A stretch of 64,000 nt of DNA from an uncultured Algibacter sp. (GCF_947495675.1 NZ_CANLZX010000015.1:47985-111984), one strand, 5' to 3'; shown: positions 35,769-44,942, counted from the stretch's first letter. The notes: a model not told the origin generated them from the letters alone. A program made the numbers and translations.

Positions 35769-36518
35769 ATGGAGCCTTATGTGACGCTAACTATTCAGAA
35801 TTATGTTGGTTATGTGGAGTTTTTTCATCCAAACAGAAATTCAATGCCAAGCGATATTTTGTTAAAATTAGAACAAACAATAATTGAAGCTGGTAATAAT
35901 GATTCTGTTAAAGTGATTGTTTTAAAAAGTGGAGGTGAAAGAACATTTTGTGCAGGAGCTAGTTTTAATGAAGTTATTGCTATTGATGATGAAGCAACAG
36001 GTAAACAATTTTTCTTGGGTTTTGCAAAAGTTATTAATGCTATGCGTAACTGTCCAAAATTAATTATTGGGCGAGTGCAAGGAAAAGCTGTTGGAGGTGG
36101 TGTTGGTTTGGTTGCTGCGACAGATTATTGTATGGCAACACAATACGCTTCTATACGCTTAAGTGAGTTAAGTATTGGTATTGGTCCGTTTGTTATAGAG
36201 CCAGCTGTATCAAGAAAAATTGGAGTAACTGCAATGTCTCAAATGACTATTGATGCTGAAACTTTTTTTACAACTGAATTTGCAAAAGAAAAGGGTTTGT
36301 ACTCTGAAGTATTTGCAACAACTGAAGCTTTGGATGAGGCTGTAAAGATTTTATCTGAAAAGTTAGCTGGATATAATTCTGAGGCACTTAAGGAAATGAA
36401 GCAAGTGTTTTGGAAAAATACTGATGACTGGGATACTTTGTTGGCTCAGCGTGCCGAATTAAGTGGTAGGCTTGTATTAAGTAAGTTTACTAAAAAGACT
36501 TTAAAGCGATTTAGGTAA
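35769..36518 (+). CDS. enoyl-CoA hydratase/isomerase family protein
   Basis: A 249-residue crotonase-fold enzyme. The ATG at 35769 gives MEPYVTLTIQNYVGYVEF, the family start; 11 further codons upstream are open but unlike the family. The oxyanion-hole segments are CAGASFNEV (about 64-72) and VQGKAVGGGVGLVAATDYCMA (about 104-124), as in enoyl-CoA hydratases. The exact substrate (fatty-acid, branched-chain or aromatic-degradation CoA ester) is unresolved. It is convergent with the aromatic amino acid hydroxylase gene, overlapping its end by 8 nt. Confidence 0.87.
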   Translation: MEPYVTLTIQNYVGYVEFFHPNRNSMPSDILLKLEQTIIEAGNNDSVKVIVLKSGGERTFCAGASFNEVIAIDDEATGKQFFLGFAKVINAMRNCPKLIIGRVQGKAVGGGVGLVAATDYCMATQYASIRLSELSIGIGPFVIEPAVSRKIGVTAMSQMTIDAETFFTTEFAKEKGLYSEVFATTEALDEAVKILSEKLAGYNSEALKEMKQVFWKNTDDWDTLLAQRAELSGRLVLSKFTKKTLKRFR

Positions 36519-38280
36519 TTTTTTTGATAGTTGAATTGTTTCTTACAATCTTTAAACCATCATCAATTAAATGTCCAAATTTTGGATTATTTAGTTTTAT
36601 AGTATTTAAATGAATCGATATTTTTTCTAATAATTCATGTTCGTTTTCTAAGTAAGCCAATTCATAAATTTCAACAGGTAATAACCAGTCATTTGGGTGT
36701 TTTTCTATAAGTTGCTCTAATACTTTGGTTCTAGAAATAGTTTTATTAGTACCTTCTCTATAATCTTTAATTTGTTGGTATAATGCTTCTAATGCTATGC
36801 GATTTTCCGATTTTTCAATATGAATAGTTTGTGAAGTAATTTTATGAGTGATTAAATCAAAGCTATTAAAATCTGCAGGGCCAGAAAAAGCTGAGGTTAT
36901 TTCCTTGCCAACGGCCATATCGTAAATACCCCATTCTGGCTTAAATAAAACAGTTTCGTTATGTATAACCGTGCAGTTTTTAAAACTTATTAGAATTATT
37001 TTACCTTGTAAATTTCGTTTACCTGTAATAATTTTACCAGATATTTGTATGCCACCTTCAAACATTAAGTTTACCATTTTGTCTTCGTAAATATTGTAAG
37101 CAGCTAAGTCACGTGGACTCATATCTTCAATAGCTAGGTTAATACCTTTCAGTTTGCCTATTGGAGATCCAAAACCTTTTAGATGGGTATTCGTGCCATG
37201 TCCAACTAATTCTTTTTCGCGATAGGCAAGCGCTGTTTTTTCTTTAGTTTGGATATAAATAGGTTTGCCTTCATGTTCAATAACAGTATTGAAAACCCCA
37301 GAAACTTGTAATCCAGTACTCAATTCGATAGTTCCTAAAGCCTTAGATTCAATGAGTTTGTTAAGCCCAGAAAGACCACCTTTGCGTAATGCCATAGTGC
37401 TTGCAAACTCTTCTAATATTAAACTTAAATGTGCAAAATCTGGAGTAACATAAAGTTGGGGTTGAGGTTTGGTAATATCAAAATTTTTATAAGTTGCCTC
37501 AATCGTATATGGTAGTTTTTCAACCTCATTAGTCATACACCAAGCACTCTCTCCAATGGATGATAGTAAGCCGGCACCATATATTTTGGGGTTTTCAATA
37601 GTTCCTATTAAACCATATTCAACAGTCCACCAATGTAAATTTCTTATTAGTGCCATTTCGCTGGGTTTCCCCATATTCTGCTGTAAATTATCTACTTTTT
37701 TTTCTGCTAATTCAATGTCCTCTTTTAAAGAATTGGGTGCTTCTTTTATTATTGATAAATGTCTAACAGCTTCATATAATTCATAATCTTTAGCAGATGA
37801 AATGGCTTTACATCCAATTTCACCAAAACGTCTCAAGTATTCAGCATATTCCGGATTAGCAATAATTGGTGCGTGGCCTGCACCTTCATGAATAATATCT
37901 GGAGCAGGCGTGTATTCAATATGTTCTAATTGTCTAATATCACTTGCAATAACTAAAACGTTATAAGCTTGAAATTCCATAAAGGCATTTGGAGGTATAA
38001 ATCCATCAACAGCAACTGCTGCCCAACCAATATTTTTTAAAATACGGTTCATGCCATACATGTTAGGAATATTATTAATAGAAATGCCAGTTTGTTTTAA
38101 GCCTTCTAAATAAGAGTCGTGAGCTACGGTACTTAGAAAATCTACATTTTTACGCATTACATAACGCCATACTGCTTGATCAATAGCCGAATAATCCTCA
38201 TAATTTTGAGGTTTAATAAATTGTTTTAAGTGCTTTGGTAGCTTTTTTAGTATTTCGTTAGATTCGAATAAATTGGACAT
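36511..38280 (-). CDS. aromatic amino acid hydroxylase (phenylalanine 4-monooxygenase-like), C-terminally extended
   Basis: A 589-residue protein with a pterin- and iron-dependent hydroxylase domain in its N-terminal part. The metal triad is visible as HEGAGH (H131, H136) and E221 in HWWTVEYGL; IYGAGLLSSIGES follows. This supports conversion of phenylalanine to tyrosine. Bacterial enzymes of the family are usually about 260-300 residues; here about 250 more residues follow, with SPRDLAAYNIYEDKMVNLMFEGGIQISGKI and a helical end. The extension has no recognised domain. There is no N-terminal ACT regulatory domain. No pterin-recycling gene is adjacent. Confidence 0.88.
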   Translation of the reverse strand: MSNLFESNEILKKLPKHLKQFIKPQNYEDYSAIDQAVWRYVMRKNVDFLSTVAHDSYLEGLKQTGISINNIPNMYGMNRILKNIGWAAVAVDGFIPPNAFMEFQAYNVLVIASDIRQLEHIEYTPAPDIIHEGAGHAPIIANPEYAEYLRRFGEIGCKAISSAKDYELYEAVRHLSIIKEAPNSLKEDIELAEKKVDNLQQNMGKPSEMALIRNLHWWTVEYGLIGTIENPKIYGAGLLSSIGESAWCMTNEVEKLPYTIEATYKNFDITKPQPQLYVTPDFAHLSLILEEFASTMALRKGGLSGLNKLIESKALGTIELSTGLQVSGVFNTVIEHEGKPIYIQTKEKTALAYREKELVGHGTNTHLKGFGSPIGKLKGINLAIEDMSPRDLAAYNIYEDKMVNLMFEGGIQISGKIITGKRNLQGKIILISFKNCTVIHNETVLFKPEWGIYDMAVGKEITSAFSGPADFNSFDLITHKITSQTIHIEKSENRIALEALYQQIKDYREGTNKTISRTKVLEQLIEKHPNDWLLPVEIYELAYLENEHELLEKISIHLNTIKLNNPKFGHLIDDGLKIVRNNSTIKKIT

Positions 38281-38478
38281 TTCTGATTTTTACATATAAA
38301 TACTTAATAAAAATACGAATAATTCATTAAAACATGAATAAATTAGTATTTCTTTCAATTATAAATAGTATTTACTTGTAAGTTATTCTAATAGGCTAGC
38401 TATAGAATTGTAATTAGAAATTTATTGAAAAATTCCAGAATAGAATTTAAATTAAGGAAGATTGATATTACGATCCAA

Positions 38479-38508
38479 TAAAAAAGGCAACTCGAAGAGT
38501 TGCCTTTT
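38479..38508 (-). terminator. terminator of the DUF4136 gene
   Basis: Inverted repeat AAAAGGCAACTC and GAGTTGCCTTTT with a GAA loop. On the minus strand it ends in a T-run, and it begins 9 nt after the DUF4136 stop codon. Its symmetry could also stop transcription from the other side. Confidence 0.9.
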
Positions 38509-38516
38509 ATTTTTTA

Positions 38517-39074
38517 TTATTGTTGAGTTCCCGGAGGATATTTCTCCATAATTTTTGTTACAAACTCTTTTATACGGGCTTCTTTCTTTTCCATATTTCT
38601 AGTTAAATATCCAGTTCCCATACCTTGCCAAACCAGTTCTTTTTTATTAGCATCAATTAAATCTATATACAAATGACCTTGAACACTTGTTGAAACATTA
38701 GGTTGGTTCCAACCCCATCCCCATCCAGGACCAAAGCCTCCCCAGCCACCCCAACCCCAGCCATTCATGCCCCAGGAATTGTTGTAAACATCAACACGTT
38801 GTTGAGATTTTGTAAATAAACTAACTAATAAATCTGGCTTTTCAGATTTTGTAAAACCTTTAGCTAATAGTTCTGCTTCAATAGCTCTTAGAATTCTACG
38901 CTTATCTAAATCGCTAATTTCTGCTTTATCAATGCCAGTTTTAAAGAATGCAAAGGTTTTATATTCACTAAATGCCGCTTCTTTATCATAATCTGCTGCA
39001 ACTCTAACAGTGCTACAAGATGAAACCATAATTAGTAAGGCTAAAATCGGTAGAGTTTTTAAAATTTTTTTCAT
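38517..39074 (-). CDS. DUF4136 domain lipoprotein
   Basis: A 185-residue lipoprotein with signal peptide and lipobox MVSSC (cysteine 20). The mature part follows DUF4136: VAADYDKEAAFSEYKTFAFF, then LDKRRILRAIEAELLAKGFTKSEKPDLLVSLF, and a C-terminal LYIDLIDANKKELVWQGMGTG. A glycine/tryptophan-rich insert (GWGWGGWGGFGPGWGWGWN) occupies about 104-122. The family is of unknown function and is common as several paralogues in Bacteroidota. It should be anchored to a membrane facing the periplasm or outside. Confidence 0.88.
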   Translation of the reverse strand: MKKILKTLPILALLIMVSSCSTVRVAADYDKEAAFSEYKTFAFFKTGIDKAEISDLDKRRILRAIEAELLAKGFTKSEKPDLLVSLFTKSQQRVDVYNNSWGMNGWGWGGWGGFGPGWGWGWNQPNVSTSVQGHLYIDLIDANKKELVWQGMGTGYLTRNMEKKEARIKEFVTKIMEKYPPGTQQ

Positions 39075-39338
39075 AGTACAATTTTTTTAATGGTTATAGT
39101 GAATTTAAAAGACTTTCATTATCAAAATTTGGTAATGTTGCATTTTATGTAAGTGCTATTTTTCTTCGTGATGTTAAAAAAATAGTTAACTCATTTAATG
39201 CACAAAATCTGTTCTTAAATAACATCAATAATCATACCAAATTGATTGCCAGTATAAAACAGCACCAAGATTTTAAGTCTAACCATAAAATACTTTTTTT
39301 AGTGTAGAGTTTTGTAAAGTAAATATTTAAAAAAACAA

Positions 39339-39503
39339 TTATTTTTTAATGGAATTAGTTGCTTTGTTATATCCATACGGACAATGTTTACAGCCACTCT
39401 CGCAACAATACCCACGTTTTAAATGGTATTGTTCGGTAAAACAGCGATAACCTTCCGGTGTTAGATAGAAATCGCCCTCTTCAATGGGGATTATTTTTTT
39501 CAT
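39339..39503 (-). CDS. DUF5522 domain protein (54 aa)
   Basis: A very short gene found by reading the 478-base gap. From the ATG at 39503 the product begins MKKIIPIEEGDFYLTPEGYR and continues with CFTEQYHLKRGYCCESGC and KHCPYGYNK before a lysine-rich end. The cysteine arrangement CCxSGCxHCPYG is the hallmark of DUF5522, a small Bacteroidota family of unknown function, probably metal-binding. It lies 49 nt from the divergent gene at 39553. The remainder of the gap, 39075-39338, shows nothing notable. Confidence 0.85.
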   Translation of the reverse strand: MKKIIPIEEGDFYLTPEGYRCFTEQYHLKRGYCCESGCKHCPYGYNKATNSIKK

Positions 39504-39552
39504 TTATCACAAAGATAATGTAAATTGGTTTGATTTTTGAGTAGGTATTAAC

Positions 39553-39891
39553 ATGATTTTTATTTCTAAATATTTAGTTCCAAAAGGTTATACAGGAATA
39601 ACTATATTTCCTTTTGTATTTTTAAAATCAAAGAATTTGAAAGGTAATCAGGCATTAATTAACCATGAAAAAATACATTTAAGACAGCAATTAGAGCTTT
39701 TAGTAATTCCTTTTTATGTGTTTTATATTGTAGAATTTTTAGTAAGATTAATACAATACAGAAATTGGCAAATTGCCTACAGAAATATTTCGTTTGAAAG
39801 AGAGGCATATACTAATCAATTAAGTCTAAATTATTTAAAACAAAGAACTTTTTGGAGTTTTTTAAATTATCTTCGCGTAAATGATATATGA
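39553..39891 (+). CDS. hypothetical membrane-associated protein with HEKIH motif (112 aa)
   Basis: No named family is recognised. Residues 37-45 read NHEKIHLRQQ, a sequence of the zinc-protease type HExxH followed by a conserved-looking helix, next to one hydrophobic segment (LLVIPFYVFYIVEFLV, about 49-64). Later FEREAYTNQ could supply a third metal ligand (glutamate). Such short HExxH membrane proteins exist in Flavobacteriaceae, but activity is unproven. The stop overlaps the start of the PLP-enzyme gene by 11 nt, so the two are co-translated. Confidence 0.7.
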   Translation: MIFISKYLVPKGYTGITIFPFVFLKSKNLKGNQALINHEKIHLRQQLELLVIPFYVFYIVEFLVRLIQYRNWQIAYRNISFEREAYTNQLSLNYLKQRTFWSFLNYLRVNDI

Positions 39892-40792
39892 GTTCGAAAA
39901 TTCGGTAAATGAACAGGTAAATCTAGCTAAAGAAAAGGGTATAGAGTTATTTATAAAGCGAGAAGATAAACTACATGCTTTTGTGTCTGGAAACAAATAC
40001 AGAAAACTCAAATACAATCTTTTACAAGCCGAAAAAACAAGTTATAAAACCTTGTTAACTTTTGGAGGTGCTTTTTCAAATCATATTGCTGCGGTAGCCT
40101 CTGCAGGTAATTTAATTGGCTTTAATACTATAGGAGTTATTAGAGGTGATGAACTGCCAAATAAAATTGAAGATAACCCCACTTTAAGGTTTGCTAAGGC
40201 TAATGGAATGAAGTTTAAGTTTGTTACTCGTGAAGATTACAGGAATAAAACTTCTGAAAACTTTTTGAATGCCTTAAATGAAGAATTTGGTGAATTTTAC
40301 ATGATTCCTGAAGGTGGTACAAACAGTTTTGCAATAAAAGGTTGTGAAGAAATTTTAACCGAAAAAGATATAGTATTTGATTATGTATGTTGTGCTGTAG
40401 GAACCGGAGGTACTATATCAGGAATCATAAATTGTTCAAAACCTAGTCAACAAGTTTTAGGTTTTCCTGCGCTAAAAGGTGATTTTTTAAAGGATGATAT
40501 TAGTAAATTTGCAGTACAAAGTAATTGGAAATTAATTACAGATTATCATTTTGGTGGTTATGCTAAAATAAATGAAGAATTAGTCACGTTTATAAATCAC
40601 TTTAAATCTGATTATAGAATTCCTTTAGATCCTGTATATACTGGTAAAATGTTGTTTGGGATTATGGATTTAATTGAAAAAGATTATTTTCCTAAAGGAT
40701 CTAAAATTTTAGCCATTCATACAGGTGGATTACAAGGAATTGAAGGGATGAATGCGACTTTAAAAAAGAAAAAATTACCAATAATTATTTAA
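39881..40792 (+). CDS. ACC deaminase / D-cysteine desulfhydrase family PLP enzyme
   Basis: A 303-residue fold-type II pyridoxal-phosphate enzyme. The PLP lysine is in the segment KREDKLHAFVSGNKYRKLKYNL (K47 of SGNKYRKL), and phosphate-binding loops are seen at FGGAFSNHIAAVASAG and VGTGGTISGI. This family includes 1-aminocyclopropane-1-carboxylate deaminase and D-cysteine desulfhydrase; relatives in Flavobacteriia are usually desulfhydrase-like, but the substrate is not settled by sequence. It overlaps the upstream HEKIH gene by 11 nt and precedes the glucosaminidase gene by 4 nt, forming one operon. Confidence 0.85.
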   Translation: MIYEFENSVNEQVNLAKEKGIELFIKREDKLHAFVSGNKYRKLKYNLLQAEKTSYKTLLTFGGAFSNHIAAVASAGNLIGFNTIGVIRGDELPNKIEDNPTLRFAKANGMKFKFVTREDYRNKTSENFLNALNEEFGEFYMIPEGGTNSFAIKGCEEILTEKDIVFDYVCCAVGTGGTISGIINCSKPSQQVLGFPALKGDFLKDDISKFAVQSNWKLITDYHFGGYAKINEELVTFINHFKSDYRIPLDPVYTGKMLFGIMDLIEKDYFPKGSKILAIHTGGLQGIEGMNATLKKKKLPIII

Positions 40793-40796
40793 ATAA

Positions 40797-41600
40797 ATGA
40801 ATAGAGTCATTATCATTTTAATTGCTACACTTTTGGTGTTTAGTTGCAAATCTAAAAAAGCAATTGTTACAAAAAAACCAAGTGATAGTTCTAATCAGGT
40901 TTATAATAAAACTAATGATAAAAAGAAAGATGCTATTGATGAAACTCCTAAAGTTTATGCCAATAATACCCAATATTATATAGATTCTCATAAAAATACT
41001 GCAAAACAAGAAATGAGTTTATATGGTATCCCTGCTAGTATTACCTTGGCTCAAGGTATATTAGAGTCAGGTTCTGGTAAGGGTAGGTTATCGGTTGAAG
41101 CTAATAATCATTTTGGAATTAAATGTCATGGTTGGACAGGCAAAAAAATCTATCATGATGATGATGAAGAGCAGGAATGTTTCAGAAAATATAAAGATGC
41201 TAAATATTCATTTAGAGATCATTCTCTATTTTTAACAGAACGTAAACGCTACTCAAAACTGTTTAATCTCAAAAAGGAAGATTATAGAGGTTGGGCTAAA
41301 GGTCTAAGAGCTGCTGGTTACGCAACCGACAAAAAATATCCACAAAAACTTATTAGTCTAATAGAACGATATCAATTGTATAAATATGATAAAGAGGTTT
41401 TAGGTGATAAATATGTGGTTTATAATAATTCGGTAACAAATCCACGAGAAACGTATAAGGTGGCTCAAGGAGATACATTATATTCCATTTCAAGAAAATA
41501 TAATATTACAGTAAAAGAACTTCAAAACATTAATGGTTTATCAGATACTGCACTTAGTATTGGGCAGGAATTAATTGTAAAACCTACTTCAAAAAATTAA
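40797..41600 (+). CDS. glucosaminidase-domain lipoprotein with LysM
   Basis: A 267-residue peptidoglycan hydrolase. The signal peptide ends in LLVFSC (cysteine 17 lipidated). After a linker, a glucosaminidase/FlgJ-like domain runs from about 57 to 200, with the catalytic glutamate in TLAQGILESGSGKG and a family-type RKYKDAKYSFRDHSLFL. A C-terminal LysM module (TYKVAQGDTLYSISRKYNITVKELQNINGL) binds the glycan. It likely remodels peptidoglycan at the cell envelope. It sits between the PLP-enzyme gene (4 nt) and hemL (10 nt) in an operon. Confidence 0.93.
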   Translation: MNRVIIILIATLLVFSCKSKKAIVTKKPSDSSNQVYNKTNDKKKDAIDETPKVYANNTQYYIDSHKNTAKQEMSLYGIPASITLAQGILESGSGKGRLSVEANNHFGIKCHGWTGKKIYHDDDEEQECFRKYKDAKYSFRDHSLFLTERKRYSKLFNLKKEDYRGWAKGLRAAGYATDKKYPQKLISLIERYQLYKYDKEVLGDKYVVYNNSVTNPRETYKVAQGDTLYSISRKYNITVKELQNINGLSDTALSIGQELIVKPTSKN

Positions 41601-41610
41601 TTAGTTAATT

Positions 41611-42897
41611 ATGATTTATAAGAGGAGCAGCGCATTATTCGCTGAAGCAGAAAAAGTAATTCCTGGTGGTGTAAATTCTCCAGTAAGAGCATTTAAAGGA
41701 GTTGGAGGAACTCCAATTTTTGTTAAAGAAGCCAAAGGTGCTTATTTATATGATGAAGATGGAAATAGATTAATTGATTATATAAATTCTTGGGGGCCTA
41801 TGATTCTTGGCCATGCTCATGAACCTGTTGTAAATGCTGTTATTGAAAAAGCTAAGAAAGGAACCTCTTTTGGTATGCCAACAGAAATTGAAACTCAAAT
41901 TGCCGAATTAGCAGTTTCTATGGTGCCAAATATTGATAAAATTAGATTTGTAAATTCTGGTACAGAGGCCTGTATGAGCGCTGTACGTTTGGCTAGAGGA
42001 TTTACAGGTAAAGATAAAATTATAAAATTTGCAGGATGTTATCATGGACATTCTGATTCGTTTTTAATTCAAGCAGGAAGTGGTGCAAGTACTTTTGGAA
42101 CCCCTAATAGCCCGGGAGTTACAAAAGGTACAGCCAAAGATACTTTACTTGCAAAATATAACGACATTGAAAATGTAAAGGCTTTAATTCAAGCTAATAA
42201 AAATGAAATAGCTTGTATTATTATTGAACCTGTAGCCGGAAATATGGGTTGTATCCCTCCCGTAAATGGCTTTTTAGAAGGTCTCAGAGAATTATGCGAT
42301 GCTAATAATATATTATTAGTTTTTGATGAGGTAATGACAGGGTTTCGTTTAGCAAAAGGTGGTGCCCAAGAATTATTTAACATTAATGCAGATATTGTTT
42401 GCTTTGGTAAAGTAATAGGTGGCGGGTTACCAGTTGGTGCCTTTGCCGCTAGAAACGAAATTATGAATTATTTAGCGCCTTTAGGACCCGTTTATCAAGC
42501 AGGTACCTTAAGCGGAAACCCTTTAGCTATGGCTGCTGGTTTATCGATGCTCAATGAATTGAATAATGATGCAGAAGTATTTAATAGATTAAAAGAAAAA
42601 ACAGCCTATTTGCATGAGGGTATTGCTAAGGTTTTAACTCAAAATAATATCACACATACTATAAATAGATTAGGTTCTATGATTTCTGTTCATTTTGATG
42701 AAGAACAGGTTATAGATTTTGATACTGCCGCAAAAGGAAATAATGAAAAGTTTAAAAAATTCTTTCATGGGATGCTTAATGCAGGTGTATATATAGCGCC
42801 TAGTGCATTTGAAACTTGGTTTATAACAGATGCTTTAAGTTATGATGACTTAGATTTTACAATTAGTGCTGTTAATACAGTATCTAAAACACTTTAG
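41611..42897 (+). CDS. hemL: glutamate-1-semialdehyde 2,1-aminomutase
   Basis: A 428-residue PLP enzyme of tetrapyrrole synthesis. It converts glutamate-1-semialdehyde to 5-aminolevulinate in the C5 pathway. Landmarks are the start [40 protein letters not shown], and the PLP lysine K267 in [16 protein letters not shown]. Length and start match the family. It follows the LysM glucosaminidase gene by 10 nt, so it is in the same operon although unrelated in function. Other hem genes are not in the window. Confidence 0.96.
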   Translation: MIYKRSSALFAEAEKVIPGGVNSPVRAFKGVGGTPIFVKEAKGAYLYDEDGNRLIDYINSWGPMILGHAHEPVVNAVIEKAKKGTSFGMPTEIETQIAELAVSMVPNIDKIRFVNSGTEACMSAVRLARGFTGKDKIIKFAGCYHGHSDSFLIQAGSGASTFGTPNSPGVTKGTAKDTLLAKYNDIENVKALIQANKNEIACIIIEPVAGNMGCIPPVNGFLEGLRELCDANNILLVFDEVMTGFRLAKGGAQELFNINADIVCFGKVIGGGLPVGAFAARNEIMNYLAPLGPVYQAGTLSGNPLAMAAGLSMLNELNNDAEVFNRLKEKTAYLHEGIAKVLTQNNITHTINRLGSMISVHFDEEQVIDFDTAAKGNNEKFKKFFHGMLNAGVYIAPSAFETWFITDALSYDDLDFTISAVNTVSKTL

Positions 42898-42961
42898 TTT
42901 ACAGCTCTTTTTCAAAACTAAATACAAGAATTTGTAATTAAATGTTAAAAGTTTTTTTATT

Positions 42962-42983
42962 ACTAAACGATTGGTTAGTTTTG
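42962..42983 (+). promoter_or_regulatory. tetR promoter with overlapping operator
   Basis: ACTAAACGATTGGTTAGT (42962-42979) is an imperfect palindrome. Its right end overlaps TAGTTTTG (42976-42983), an exact TAnnTTTG, 18 nt before the tetR start. A repressor bound here would block the -7 element, so autorepression is expected. The site is related to the palindrome at 43584. Confidence 0.7.
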
Positions 42984-43000
42984 TTGTGTAATAATAAATA

Positions 43001-43564
43001 ATGGCACGTAAAAAACAATATAATGAAACAGAAGTAGTTGAGAAAGCTATGAACCTTTTCTGGAAAAATGGTTACGAAAGTACTTCTATGCAAATGCTTG
43101 AAAAAGAAATGGGCATTAACAAGTTTTCTATATATTCTAGTTTTGGTAACAAACAAGGTTTGTTTCTTGAAAGTTTGAAACACTATAAATCAAGAGTAAA
43201 TTCAGCTCTAGAAAAATTTAAAAAAGCCACAAATGGAGTCGAAGATATTAAACAATTTTTTTACGATTCTATAAGCTCAAATTTTAAAGTAGGTAATCAA
43301 AAAGGTTGTTTTGTAACAAATACCTATAATGAGTTTTCTGATAAGGAGGACCAAATAATAAAAGAACAAATGCAGTCTTTTATGAATAATTTAAAATTAA
43401 TCATTATTGAGAAATTACAAATGGATGGCTTAAAAGATGAAAAAACAATACAAAAACAAGCCAATTATTTATTGTTGGCAAAACATGGTTTAGCTGCAGC
43501 TGCTAGAGTAAATACCGAAAAAGAAATTGAAGATTATATTGAAATGATCTTTAAAAATATTTAA
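43001..43564 (+). CDS. TetR/AcrR family transcriptional regulator
   Basis: A 187-residue repressor. The N-terminal helix-turn-helix is NETEVVEKAMNLFWKNGYESTSMQMLEKEMGINKFSIYSSFGNKQGLFLESLKHY (residues 6-60), the pattern of the AcrR/TetR group. The C-terminal ligand domain contains the family-type GCFVTNTYNEFSDKEDQI, found in regulators of electrophile or thiol stress genes such as NemR-like proteins; two cysteines are not obvious beyond that one. Operator palindromes occur in its own promoter and before the downstream redox operon, so it probably controls both. The inducer is unknown. Confidence 0.9.
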   Translation: MARKKQYNETEVVEKAMNLFWKNGYESTSMQMLEKEMGINKFSIYSSFGNKQGLFLESLKHYKSRVNSALEKFKKATNGVEDIKQFFYDSISSNFKVGNQKGCFVTNTYNEFSDKEDQIIKEQMQSFMNNLKLIIIEKLQMDGLKDEKTIQKQANYLLLAKHGLAAAARVNTEKEIEDYIEMIFKNI

Positions 43565-43583
43565 ACATTTTTTTTACTAAATA

Positions 43584-43601
43584 ACTAAACGAACGTTTAG
43601 A
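43584..43601. promoter_or_regulatory. second TetR-type operator, before the redox operon
   Basis: ACTAAACGAACGTTTAGA. The arms CTAAACG and CGTTTAG are perfect around a two-base centre. It shares CTAAACGA with the palindrome in the tetR promoter and lies 20 nt after the tetR stop and 31 nt before the next gene. Confidence 0.7.
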
Positions 43602-43632
43602 AATAATAATTAATAATAATAAAAGAAAAATT

Positions 43633-44196
43633 ATGACAACTTTAAAAATTCACAACATTGAAACTGCTCCAGAAGAAGCAAAACCATTTTTAGAAAAATC
43701 ACAAAAAGCTTATGGAATGATTCCTGGCTTGCACGGTGTTTTAGCTGGAGCTCCAAAAATTTTAGAGGCTTACCAGACATTACATGAGTTATTTACACAA
43801 ACTTCTTTTAACGAAGAAGAATTAACGGTTGTTTGGCAAACCATAAATGTAGAGCACGCTTGTCATTACTGTGTTCCTGCTCATACAGGAATAGCGAAAA
43901 TGATGAAAGTAGATGATGAAATTACAGAAGCTTTACGTAATGAGATACCACTTGAGAATCCTAAATTAGAAGCCCTACGTGCTATAACATTATCTATTGT
44001 TCGTAATCGAGGAAATGTTTCTCAAGAAGAATTAAATGCTTTTTATGAGGCAGGTTATGGTGAAGCTCAAGTATTAGAAATTATTTTAGGTTTATCTCAA
44101 AAAACAATTAGTAATTATGTAAACCATATAGCAAATACTCCTGTTGATGCTGGATTTAAAAAATTTGAATGGTCTAAAGGTCATGTAGTTTCTTAA
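43633..44196 (+). CDS. carboxymuconolactone decarboxylase family (AhpD-like) protein
   Basis: A 187-residue AhpD/CMD-superfamily protein, a longer form than the one at 10691. The redox motif CxxCxxxH is intact in EHACHYCVPAHTG (C77, C80, H84). The DEELTVVWQTINVEHACHYC region and the helical C-terminal ISNYVNHIANTPVD are family-like. It is the first gene of the TetR-controlled operon and stands next to a DsbA-type and a peroxiredoxin-type gene, so a role in thiol-based peroxide or electrophile detoxification is inferred. Confidence 0.87.
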   Translation: MTTLKIHNIETAPEEAKPFLEKSQKAYGMIPGLHGVLAGAPKILEAYQTLHELFTQTSFNEEELTVVWQTINVEHACHYCVPAHTGIAKMMKVDDEITEALRNEIPLENPKLEALRAITLSIVRNRGNVSQEELNAFYEAGYGEAQVLEIILGLSQKTISNYVNHIANTPVDAGFKKFEWSKGHVVS

Positions 44197-44230
44197 TTTT
44201 AATAAACAGAGAATTAAATTAATAATTATA

Positions 44231-44254
44231 CATCTTCCATGTATTTGGAAGATG
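44231..44254. repeat. perfect hairpin between the CMD and FrnE-like genes
   Basis: CATCTTCCA and TGGAAGATG form a perfect 9-bp stem with a six-base loop. There is no T-run after it, so it may be an RNA processing or stability element inside the operon. It covers an ATG at 44252, which argues against that codon as the start of the FrnE-like gene. Confidence 0.75.
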
Positions 44255-44266
44255 TTAAAAAAAATT

Positions 44267-44932
44267 ATGATGAAAGAAAAATTAAAAATAGACATTGTTT
44301 CAGATGTCGTTTGTCCTTGGTGTACTATTGGATATAAAAGATTGGAAAAGGCTATAAACGAATTAGGTATTCAAGATCAAGTAGAAATTGAATGGCAACC
44401 TTTTGAGTTGAACCCTAATATGCCTGCAGAGGGACAAAATCTGCAAGAGCATATTGCAGATAAGTATGGTTCTACTATAGAACAATTTAAAGAATCACAA
44501 CAAAGAATGATAGAAGCAGGAGAAGAAGTTGGTTTTACTTTTAACTATTTTGATAACATGCGAATGTCTAATACTTTTGAAGCTCATATTCTATTAGAAT
44601 ATGCTAAGCATTTTGGTAAACAAACCGAATTGAAAATGACATTAACCAAAGCTTTTTTTAGTGAACGTAAAGATGTTTCTAAAAGAGAGGTTTTAAAGCA
44701 AGCGTTAAAAGATGTTGGTTTAAATGTAGACGAAGGCATGTCTAAATTAGATAACGATGATGTTCGTTATGAGGTAAAAAGTAAGGAGGGACTTTGGCAA
44801 AATGCTGGTGTTAGTTCTGTTCCAACTGTAATATTTAATAGAAAAAGTGCAGTTACAGGCGCACAACCAATAGAAACTTTTAAACAGGTTCTTTCTGAAT
44901 TAATGAATAAGCAGGAAACTGTTTCAAAATAA
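44267..44932 (+). CDS. DsbA family oxidoreductase (FrnE-like)
   Basis: A 221-residue thioredoxin-fold protein. The start at 44267 (or 44270) begins MMKEKLKIDIVSDVVCPWC; the ATG at 44252 is buried in a hairpin. The active site CPWC is followed by the family pattern IGYKRLEKAI, and the C-terminal SSVPTVIFNRKSAVTGAQP includes the cis-proline and end loop (GAQP). It lacks a signal peptide, so it is cytoplasmic like FrnE, which is tied to oxidative-stress tolerance. It is second in the TetR-linked operon. Confidence 0.9.
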   Translation: MMKEKLKIDIVSDVVCPWCTIGYKRLEKAINELGIQDQVEIEWQPFELNPNMPAEGQNLQEHIADKYGSTIEQFKESQQRMIEAGEEVGFTFNYFDNMRMSNTFEAHILLEYAKHFGKQTELKMTLTKAFFSERKDVSKREVLKQALKDVGLNVDEGMSKLDNDDVRYEVKSKEGLWQNAGVSSVPTVIFNRKSAVTGAQPIETFKQVLSELMNKQETVSK

Positions 44933-44942
44933 AAAAAATAAC

